Source: Phoronis ovalis
Lineage: Eukaryota > Phoronida > Phoronidae
DNA: 12,177 nucleotides
Assembly: GCA_028565635.1 (NCBI GenBank)
Contig: JAOXYB010030166.1
Coordinates: forward strand, 1 to 12,177
Direction: 5' to 3'
The stretch's first letter is position 1. Every line of letters begins with the position of its first letter. The notes beneath the pieces were generated by a model. The model did no database searches. It saw nothing but the letters and a program-made list of their open reading frames with translations, and was not told where the DNA came from. This document shows, in pieces, positions 1 to 9,000 of the stretch. Made by a program: the position numbers and the translations under genes.

Positions 1-310
1 CGCTGCTCGCACTTAACAGACCAAATGCTCGCTGCTCGAGATACCCCCCCTACAGCCCTCAAATTTACACATGTCCAGCACACTAAACACCTCCTTGAAC
101 TAAAGAGCTCCGCATATCGGTTTTCTCTCAGAAAAATCCCCCAGAAATGATAGTGACCTTTAAATGAGTGAAAAAAACTACCTGTTTTGGGGGATTCTGT
201 TGAAAGGTGGACACATTTTTAGGGACTTCTATGAAAGCGACCCATTTGGATGGCACCTCCCCCACATCATCATGTACATAAGTGCCCCCCAGGGATTTAG
301 CAGTCATGCT
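1..310. repeat. C-run-rich dispersed repeat, probably a degenerate transposable element
   Basis: This stretch differs sharply in composition from the AT-rich sequence beside it. It has runs of seven C at 44-50, five C at 138-142, five C at 269-273 and six C at 285-290, plus a GGGGG run near 190-194 and paired GCTGCTCG words at 3-10 and 31-38. It has no long open frame on either strand. Phrases such as the GACCCATTTGGATGGCACCTCCCCCA segment (239-264, abbreviated here by ends) resemble repeats I associate with mollusc genomes. That resemblance is from memory and unverified. The element is cut by the window edge. Confidence -1.
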
Positions 311-350
311 TTTCTTTTATAGCTTCCCCCATTGTTATATCTGTCTTTAG

Positions 351-421
351 ATGAAGATCCCAATGCTTACAGAAGAAAACAGCTGATAATTTGTCCAGAT
401 AAGATTACTGGTATGAACTAA
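351..421 (+). CDS. Candidate plus-strand exon, unknown protein
   Basis: A good acceptor (CTGTCTTTAG, 341-350) precedes a stretch open in only one frame. After two bases completing a codon it reads EDPNAYRRKQLIICPDKIT. Either it ends at a GTATGA donor (exon 351-410, phase 1), or it runs on as GMN and stops at TAA (419-421) as a terminal exon. AATAAA sequences at 770-775 and 797-802 could serve as polyadenylation signals for the second reading. The charged, proline-containing composition looks like real protein rather than translated AT-rich intron. I do not recognise the family. With 60-71 nt, an open frame by chance is entirely possible. If real, it is the end of, or an internal exon of, a gene that enters from the left and faces ZNG1. 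Confidence -1.
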
Positions 422-739
422 ACAAATTGAAAAAGTAAATTAATTCAAATTCCTTGGTTACCTTCACAACGCCAAGGGAATATTTTCACAATATGTTCCT
501 ATTCGTCCAGAGTATACGAAATATATGATCCTGGAGTTTGGAGGATCTGTTTAGGTTATAACCTATGATAAATAACCAGCAGTAATGTTCAAAACTTGAA
601 GTGTACTTTTACTGTTAAAATATTTATGAGAATTTAAAGTATATATTCCTTGAATTTTAATGTCCAGCTAAGTTCCAGACACTACTTGACTTTTTCTCAA
701 AAATGTGTTAAATCTTTTTTCAATGCATACTGTATATTT

Positions 740-767
740 TTTTTTTATGACGATTGTCATAAGAAAG
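740..767. repeat. Short hairpin beside a T-run
   Basis: TTATGAC (745-751) pairs with GTCATAA (756-762) around the loop GATT. The T-run at 741-744 pairs on with GAAA at 763-766 (one wobble), and a further wobble (740/767) closes a stem of about 12. No function is evident. Confidence -1.
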
Positions 768-871
768 TAAATAAAACAAAAGGTTGAAACTGTTATAATA
801 AATACAAAAGGACTCCATTTTCAGTCTTAACTTAGATTTCACTTAATTCTAATTTACTTATTATTTGCCAC

Positions 872-969
872 TTTTTAGCCCACATCTTTACCTCAGGGTA
901 TAGTTTTTAGCCCACATCTTTACCCCAGGGTATAGTTTTTTTAGCCCACATCTTTACCCCAGGGTATAG
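872..969. repeat. Three-copy tandem repeat, 32-34 bp unit
   Basis: Three head-to-tail copies lie at 872-903 (32 bp), 904-935 (32 bp) and 936-969 (34 bp). The unit is a T-run, then AGCCCACATCTTTACC, then (C/T)CAGGGTATAG. The copies are almost identical: the first has T for C in ACCTCAGG, and the third has two extra T in its leading T-run. Such high identity suggests recent slippage. It lies in non-coding sequence. Confidence -1.
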
Positions 970-1061
970 TTATATCATAGGGTCTCTAACAAAGGCCGGC
1001 AGTAAATATTTAACAGAAACACAGTTACTTGCCTAAAACATTTATTTTAGTTACAATAGTG

Positions 1062-1129
1062 TTAATTTGTAATTTCAGTTAAGTATTATGGGTATTATAC
1101 CATAGTAGTTAACTGAAATTACATATTAA
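1062..1129. repeat. 68 bp imperfect palindrome / hairpin (30 nt arms, 8 nt loop)
   Basis: Bases 1062-1091 pair with 1100-1129 around the loop 1092-1099. The core TGTAATTTCAGTTAA (1068-1082) is exactly complementary to TTAACTGAAATTACA (1109-1123). Inside it, GTATTATGG pairs with CCATAGTAG apart from one mismatch (1083/1108) and one G-T wobble (1086/1105). Outside it, five more pairs follow a single mismatch (1067/1124). Such a stem could be a small MITE-type element, a replication-slippage product, or an RNA hairpin if transcribed. Confidence -1.
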
Positions 1130-1439
1130 GACTGGGGACATGCAATTTTCAAATCTGCTTTTCACCAATGTATGTGTTCATGAAGGTGCAATCATTATGC
1201 ATTTTAAGGTATTTTCACCTGTCCTTCTGCTTAATTTTATGAAATTTAGATAAAATACTAAAGCAGCATTGCAAATTTAATTAAAATGCTCACACAGCAG
1301 CAAAAGTAATATTTGTGTTGTGTGACAATGGTATGATTATGCATATTTCATGATTTACTAATAATCCTTATTTGTACTTGTATTTGAATATGTTGCTGAT
1401 GCAGTCCTCGTATCCCAAATTGGGAAGGTGATTGAATTG

Positions 1440-1465
1440 ATGTGCTATACTCTGGTATAGCATAT
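1440..1465. repeat. Short perfect hairpin
   Basis: TGCTATAC (1443-1450) and GTATAGCA (1455-1462) form an 8 bp perfect stem with loop TCTG. One wobble and two more pairs extend it to 1440-1465. No T-run follows in a way that suggests a terminator, and none is expected in animal DNA. Its role is unknown. Confidence -1.
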
Positions 1466-2394
1466 TAGTACTTTTAGGGGGAAATGATTTTTAAACCATG
1501 TAAAGAAGAGTTGTTTGTTATTGTTAGAATGTTGTGCCATTTGCTGATCTGTGCAACATACCACCATTACAGCGCACTGAAATGAAAATTTCACTTCAAA
1601 TGCTTTACACTAATTCTAAGCACACAATTATTACAAGACAAGCCAACTGGTAACAACAAAACCAAGATGGTGCTCAACTATATTGTGACATGACACACCA
1701 CATGATATGTACTTTATACTCCTAATTGGGTAAAAGATCATAAGAGTCCAAAATATAAAGAAATTAAGCAGAAAATAGGATAAATAGAACATGATGGGGC
1801 CACACACACTAGGTTTGAATAGTAGAGGGTGATCAGGCATTGTAGATAGAGAAACAGTTGATGTAGCGTGATGAAGTAGGTGGAAAGACATCAAAACATT
1901 GTGTTAGGTTTTGTGTACTGAGATGACTGTAGAGTACTCTCCACATAGAAATCTTATGTAATCATAAATACTACTCAGACTGTATAGTCATGTTTTTGGA
2001 GAATGATAGGGTTCCGGAGAGCCACACACGACAAATCTGTAGACCAGTGCTTACTTCAGTCACGTAATAACGTAATGATCAAAATGATTTTCAAATGATA
2101 CAATTACTTAAATCCTCTTCAAAAACTTAACATAATAAATGAAGCTTAATTAACTTGTATCATTAATTAGCATGGAGCATTCATAACATTAATGATCTCT
2201 AACTGAGTTGTCAGATATTTTTTTGTACAAATAATCCAAAATTAGGTAATTATTGAATATTGTACAGGTAAATTAATAAGTTTCATTACCTATAAAGAAT
2301 CCTGTGTTTGGGACTTACAGTTCAAATATTTTATATGCTATCATGTACAAATTAAAGAAGTATGACTTTTTATAGATTAAACCAAGTTTAGACA

Positions 2395-2480
2395 AACAGA
2401 AAAAGTTCCCATTTTGGATTATTTTTTGTCAACCAGAGGCAATTTTTAGAGGGGTTTGATTTAACTCCCCCTTAGCTGAA
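2395..2480 (-). repeat. Possible dispersed-repeat fragment
   Basis: On the minus strand this block runs from CTAAGGGGGAGTTAAATC through a CCCCTCTAAAAATTGCC segment to AATGGGAACTTTTTCTG. It stands out from the surrounding sequence by its G and C runs, and it resembles a short element I associate with repeated copies in invertebrate genomes. No terminal repeats or coding capacity are visible. The assignment is from memory and low confidence. Confidence -1.
2429..2475 (-). CDS. Weak candidate for alternative terminal ZNG1 exon
   Basis: An excellent acceptor (GTGTTTTTTTCAG, ending 2476) is followed, in exactly the phase left open by exon f, by 14 complete codons plus the split codon (AKGELNQTPLKIASG) and a TGA at 2431-2429. 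Using it would end the protein well before the conserved end of the CobW domain, and the peptide has no family resemblance. The surrounding 2395-2480 sequence also looks like part of a dispersed repeat. It is listed because splice signal and phase both fit; I think it is more likely chance or a cryptic or alternative end than the main 3' exon. Confidence -1.
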
Positions 2481-3018
2481 AAAAACACTAAATTAAATAA
2501 CAAAAATTTTAACAATAAATTAAAAATAGCAATATATATGCAATTTTCATAAAATCAAACATTCCAGTCTAAAATCCTAGAACCATCCTGTTAGTTGAAC
2601 TCTAACTATTACAGAATATACAAGAACGTGTTGTTAAGTATACTTAAAAGCAATTGTATAAAGTTCTAGGAAGTGTAATTAAACTTTATAATTTATTAAT
2701 GATATTAAAATTTTGAATGACGCAAATTACAATGTATATATCATGTTGTATCAATGTAAAGAATGTCAGCATGAAGACAATCGTAAATGTTGTTATTATG
2801 CTGGGACAATTGTTGTAGTAACGATCTAATCATTCCGCCTAATCCACGGGTGTTTAATAATAATTTTTGATATTTAATTGCATATTATAAAACTTTGATG
2901 AGTTTCATCATAAATAATCCACTTTAGACTGTATAGAAATTGGCAGTTCATTTTATTTAATAGCTCATGCATTCTAAATTTTACAAAATAGTAATTTCAA
3001 AATTACAATTTCACTTAC
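2481..3018 (-). other. Putative ZNG1 intron after exon f
   Basis: It opens with the strong GTAAGT donor at 3018 and is AT-rich and non-coding throughout. I see no repeat or second exon in it. A slightly less AT-rich patch near 2780-2855 has no splice-bounded open frame. Confidence -1.
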
Positions 3019-3052
3019 CTATAACAAATGCCTTTGTGTTACCTATCCAGTA
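3019..3052 (-). CDS. ZNG1: ZNG1 exon f (probable), CobW strand after RLK
   Basis: A 34 nt candidate exon runs from a TTTTGAAG acceptor (ending 3053) to a perfect AG|GTAAGT donor (3018-3013). In the incoming phase 0 it reads YWIGNTKAFVI plus the first base of a G-starting codon; the other two frames contain stops. Its position right after RLK suits the family pattern RLKGLVSIxxxxQQVIVQG, a short beta hairpin of about this length. Identity is low and the Gly that usually follows RLK is Tyr here. The acceptor has a weak polypyrimidine tract. I consider it more likely real than not because of the donor strength and the fit of frame and length. Confidence -1.
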
Positions 3053-6000
3053 CTTCAAAATTGTGTAGATATGTCAGATAATTCATTTGTTCAGTTTAGA
3101 CTGAGTTGCTTGTGTTATTATCCTGAGAATAGTGTACTGAGAAGAATCTTTTTTTACTGCAAATGTGTACTTATGATTGCTCCACCAACAATCAAAACGG
3201 TTTCAACAGAAGCAAAATAAAAGAAAAAAGAAACTATATAGCCAACAACACACATAGCGTTCATCCAGGATTATTATGCATAAAATACAGAATAAATACC
3301 TTTAGCCTCCATATATCCATGACCTGTTCTGAATCATTTTGTGTATTTTTTTCCCATAACAAACTCTGTAAAAACTCATCAAATGATCCCTGGTGAAGAT
3401 CACCATTAACTTCTAAGGTGACTGTAGACACATCCTGTCATGTAAGGAGAAAAAAAGAAGAAAATAAACACTGACCTCTCTTTACTACATCACGTCCATT
3501 TCTTACATTTCACACTAGCTATATACCATGGTATTTTTGAAAATTCAAAAGAAACATGATAGGAGAAATAAGGGAATTATAAAAAAAATATTAAAGAACA
3601 AGGTCAAGATGTACTCAGTCTACTTATGAAATAGGATTCAAATTTTGCTTGAAAAATTGTATTTTGGGAACATTTTAATACATGTTTAATTAAGTGTGTT
3701 ATTTGTGTCTAATACAATTGTATCAGTACAAATTGAAAAAGTATCACTTAGAAAATATATGACAAATTTGACATGACTGTGGAGTATCCCAGAGGGAATG
3801 ACCTACAGTGGAAATAGAAAGGCGGGGATGTTTTCACAGTAAACTACACTGTTATTTTTATTCTCATTATCGGCACATTTTTTCAAGCTTCAAAATTCAA
3901 TCCAATTTGTTAGAAAAACTTTCGCATTACTAAAAAAATATGGTTGGCATTAACAGGCAAAATTAATTTATAGTAAATACAGGATTCTGTTAGGTAAAAA
4001 CAGCTGAAAAGTTGAAGTTCATTACTTATGTAAACTGTTACCACTGTGACAGCCACAGGAGAACAGTACACGTCAACAACAAACTTTTTGGAAAAATGAC
4101 TATTTCAAAAAATACCTTCCAATATTTATCAGAAATTTAGAAAATATTAAAATTGCTTGTTATTCAGTTTTTTTTTCACTTGCAAAAACATTATCTGGGT
4201 GTATATGATAGATTTTCTTGTTTCATTATTTCAATAACAGTTATAGTCAATTTTAATATAAAAATAAATTATTTTTAGTACATAAAGAGTAATGTCCTAG
4301 CAAAAATAATGAATCAGGTCTCTTTAAATTCAACCCAGATTATATGTACAATCTATTAAATTACTAGATAAGTATTTCCAGATTTTTTAAAGAAAATAGA
4401 CAGAATTTAACCAATTTATAAAACAAATGTAAAGAGGTGGTCTAGTGTCAAAGTTAAATAAGAAAGAGTTTTAACTTGTTAACAGGGAATTAGTCAGCTG
4501 TGTCAAAACCATATTACTTCCAGACTTGAAAAAGCAAGTACTCTGTCTGGAAATACATTTATACATTTCAGAACAAGTAGTGGAAAATATTAGCCCATGT
4601 CTTTATATCTTCTGTGCTTATCATGAAGCTATTTACCTGTTTATGAAAAAGAGATTAATTGATTTGTGTGATTTTATTTTAACAGTATAAACAATCATTA
4701 GCCACAGGGGCTGGGGGGGGATTACAACTTATGGAAAAGGATAGAGCAAAAAGGAGCAAAGTACTGTGGTATATCTTTTAGAAATTACAAGTGTTTTTGA
4801 AAATATTAACTAAATATTTCTTTAAGGTGGTCACTTATGTTTGAGCTATATAAATATTTATTTTGATTGTTGCTGAAAGTTTCTGTAAACTTTTCTTAAA
4901 TATTGCCATATGTGTAGCATAATAAAGACATCTGAGGTAAAATAATTGGATGCTTTATATGGAAAGTTAACTCCTCCCCCTTTCCTTGATTGACACTATT
5001 CACAAAAGTTATGTATAATGTCCATAGCAGCTAACCTAATTTTTGTTTAAAAAAATTCAGAATAACAATTGTACACAAATTACAAATAATTTTTAATACA
5101 TTAAGCTCCAATTATGAAATTAAAAATAATTTAAATATTCCTGTCACATACACAATTCAGTAATGCATCCATTACAAGATTATTTAATGTTTTGCACTCA
5201 GTATTTCCCCATATAACCTTTAACATTAGAACCTAAAGAAGTAGTCTGATTGGTCAAAAAATTACTGAGCTTGTATCTAATTTTAACTAAAATTAATATA
5301 TTTTACTGTTCTAATTAAAGAAAAAACCTTACCAATGGAATATGATTTCCTGTAACTGAAACGTCTACATTTCTATCCTCAAATGCATCTGCAAAACTAG
5401 AAAAATTGGAAATGTTTAAATAGTTACATGTTCATAATGTTACTTTGCACATATTACATGGGTAGTTGGGAAGCAATGTGAAACAATACATTCAAAAATA
5501 CTTACGTTTTTCAAAAAGTAAACTTTGATGATGATCTCCATTAACCTTCACATTTTAATTATTTTTTTCATTTTTCATGTTAAAATGTATTTTTAAATAT
5601 TCAAAAGAATCCTGTTGCAAATGGTATACTATTTACTATTGTAATCATTAACATACAATGCACTTAGAAAATTGAATTTCCATGTAAAAATTATTCCAAT
5701 AAGCACAATGAATCAAGTGCAATCTGGTAAGGTGGATGATCGAGTATCAGGGAGGGGGGTATTCCTGGGTTAAGAGTACACGTAACATCTATTACCTATT
5801 TGATGCCTTTTCTGTGTAAGCTTGTAGATCCAGTATCTGAGACAGGTCACACCTGGAAAGTGTAAGAAAATACAGTCACTGTGTCAACCTCAACTGAGAA
5901 ACAGTTGAAGTTTAAAACACATTTTTAGATATTTAACAATACAAAGGAGAGAAAAACTGTCAGAAATAAAGCATATTTACTTATAATAAATACTTTAAGG

Positions 6001-9000
6001 ACATGAATACAGACAACTTCAGTACATTTTAAAAAATTATCTGAATAGCCTACAGCTATGCTTTGTGGTGTAGAATGCTCAGGAGAAGGGGGTGTCGACC
6101 AAATTATTCGGTATAGATGTGCATCAGGGATCAACAAACCAGATGTCTACCTGCTAAAAAGCCAGTTTGCTTAAATTTTACCTACCAAAAACCTGATACT
6201 TAAATTGAAAGTCTGCAAAGACATTTTTTGAGCATCAAATGCGATCAGTGTTTATTTTTTGCAGTTACAACCCAGGTAGTATAAGACATTTTTTTATAAA
6301 TCTGTTATCTACTGCACATTTCAAAAAAAAACTTGTTCATAGTTAGTTTCGTTAAAAATCGGACCCACTTAAAAAAGTAATCTGCATAAAAAACAGATCT
6401 TGTACCATCACACATGTAAATATACAGCTGAATAATTTAAATTAACCCTGGGAAAAATCTTTCATAATTTTAGTGCTTCAATCTCTAAATACCTCCACTT
6501 CACATTCTGCAGTCTTTGTATTGATTCCATTTAGAAAACTTCATATGACAATCAACATTTTCATAAAAGAACCAAATACAACAAATGTTTATTTTAAATA
6601 GATTAACTGTCAAAAAATTAAAAGTATCATTCTCTGTGATATTTGGGATAGATTTTCTGCCACTTGTTGTTAGTTGTTCAAACACATATGTGTGAAAATG
6701 ATTGGCTGCTTAATAAAAAAAGTTTACATTAAAATGCCAATATTATTGCAAACAATGAAGAAATTGCTTAAAGTAAATCCACTTGATTTTTTGTTAGGAA
6801 AAATAATCAAAAATTCTATGGATAAAATACAATACAAATTAATGAAATCCTATCTCTCACCTGCACTAAATGTTTGACATTGTAATAATCAACAATAAAC
6901 ACAGTGTCTGACACAGTACACGACACTTATTCTAGTCCATCATACACAAGTGCAGCGAGAGACTTCAGAAACTACACCGATATGTGGCTGCAGATATCAT
7001 GTGGCCTAAGCCATCTTTCAAAATGAACACAATTTGTCATATATGGTGCATGCAAAATTTGAATGCGGCTTGGTCAGTACTATGTCACTCTAACTGAATG
7101 CATATAACACCAGTAGCATCGGGCAAAGAAGTCATTTACTTAAAAGTCTCTCCTTATAATAAATCTTGGTTCACCTTCAGAACACAGAACTATGCTTAAT
7201 TGTTTATCCCAAGCAGTGACTATAGCAAAATATCAAACATAATAAAAGTTTGGCAAAGCATTTATATGTATAGCTATTTGCAGTTTATACCCCTGTTGAC
7301 ATCGTCATCTAGCTGACACCAGGTATAGTACATAGCTTGTGGAGATCAACGGTTTTGATTATTCGTTATAACATTACATCCACAATTATAAGACATACCT
7401 GCTTCTCTGGGTTTCCACCAACTTGGTGGCACTGTTTATTGACAGGATTTTACTGCGTAAAAGATGAAGCTTTTCTTCGTTCACTAGATCTAATTTGTTT
7501 AAAATAATGACATCTGCTAATGCGATTTGCCTAAAAACAAATAAGATGAAATATTTCTTATTTTGCATACAATCAGACCTAATTATGTAACTTAAATTAT
7601 TTTTGCAGTGTTGTTTTGGCAAATATGGAGATTGAACATATAATAATGTGCAAAGCAACATTGGTGAGACAAACTGTTTACATTAATTATAAAAGTTTGG
7701 AAACTTTGGAAAAGGGTGACAGATATCACAGTCATGATCACTGTTTATAAAATATTCTTAGTGATCAAATCTTAATTTTCTGTTGATCATGGGGAGACTC
7801 TAAAAGAAATGGAAGAAACAGCTAGTAGACAGCATTAATTACTGTTAGCCCAAAGTTCAGACTTGTTTTTCTATAAAATGTGTAACAGTAAACATTTTCA
7901 AATTAGTAGTCAAAAAATAATTATTTCTTTTATGGAAGTGTATGAATTTTAAGAGAAACAGTCAACATTCAAACTTAGAAGTGTTTGAATTTTGAGAAAC
8001 AACAGAATTTTAAAAAACAGACTGCTGTGTTAGAATTGAAGAAATTTTTGAGAAATTATGAAAATCTGGAATATAGGGGTGTACGAATTTTGGAAAAATA
8101 TTAAAATCTGCAAAGGGGTATGAATTTTAAAGCGAATTGAGCATCTTTATGGTAAACAATATTTTGGTTCATGTGGTTTTGTATAGATAATAAATTCAAA
8201 TTTTATATAATTGTTTTAATTTGACTGTTTAAATCAAAGTTAATTTCTGAATAAATTTTAGAAGATTTCTGTACTTCATGAAAGATGTAATGTGTATGTT
8301 ATAACAAAGTGTACTCGCTGAATTTACATATGAAAAGAGACAAATAACCTTTCAATTGGCCATCATCTTTTGGCACACTATATAAATACATCTCGTTAAT
8401 GTTTCTCTAGGTGTTATATTTACTTAGCTCAGGCATTTTCTCAAGGAAAGACATAACTTTCTAATGACTGTGTTTGTTTTGAAGAGAATATTTATTAATC
8501 AGCTATACAAATATTGCAAAGAACTAAAATACCTTACAACACATGTTCTAGCCATCAAGCCAAGTTTATACACATGTACAAGTGTGGAGGATACACTGAC
8601 TGTTTCTAAAATTTTGCAACCCACCAATCACTTCCAGGAACACATACAGAGCAGGTGTACTTGTCACAAGTAAACCATGTGAATGGGATTTCATACTTCT
8701 ATGTAAAAAGATGTGAATAAAAAAGTTCTGGATTTCATTTATTACAACTGCCTTAAATAAAAAGGACTTAACTAATTAGTATAAACACCAGCTTGCGGGT
8801 GCACTGTTTTTTAGACTAAACGTCACTAGCTCATGCAGCAGTATTATCCGGGTTCTGAGCTTATTGAAGAAACAATTTCTAGGTTAATCTTTTTGCTGTG
8901 TGCCACCAAAGCCTTGAACAAACTCCTTAATTCCAGTAAACTCACAATCCAGCTATTGACCTTCCAACGTGTATCATAACTTGTCGCTACTTTGGTGCTC

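Larger units (their letters stand above)
422..2428. other. Non-coding stretch left of the recognised ZNG1 exons
   Basis: AT-rich sequence with no recognisable exon on either strand. I looked for the expected ZNG1 3' blocks (GVHELYD-like and RTNRLVLLGRN-like) on the minus strand and found none with usable splice sites. The 87-codon minus frame at 1631-1894 is hydrophobic, has no family resemblance and is probably chance. The notable structures are the tandem repeat and hairpins listed separately. It is either ZNG1 3' intron or sequence between two convergent genes. Confidence -1.

Noticed and set aside
1675-1745. Minus-strand run containing SYDLL, tested as the missing GVHELYD-like ZNG1 exon
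   Set aside because: No AG acceptor upstream in the right place, a stop four codons later, and no further family similarity.
1631-1894. 87-codon minus-strand frame rich in Phe, Leu and Ser
   Set aside because: Hydrophobic composition is what AT-rich intron sequence gives on this strand. No domain, no splice context and no family resemblance.
3163-3396. 77-codon plus-strand frame
   Set aside because: It is antisense to the well-supported ZNG1 exon at 3300-3434 and has no similarity of its own.
7386-7661. Full 91-codon minus frame taken as a single small gene
   Set aside because: Only the part between the splice sites at 7530 and 7399 matches the family; the extensions are intron read-through.
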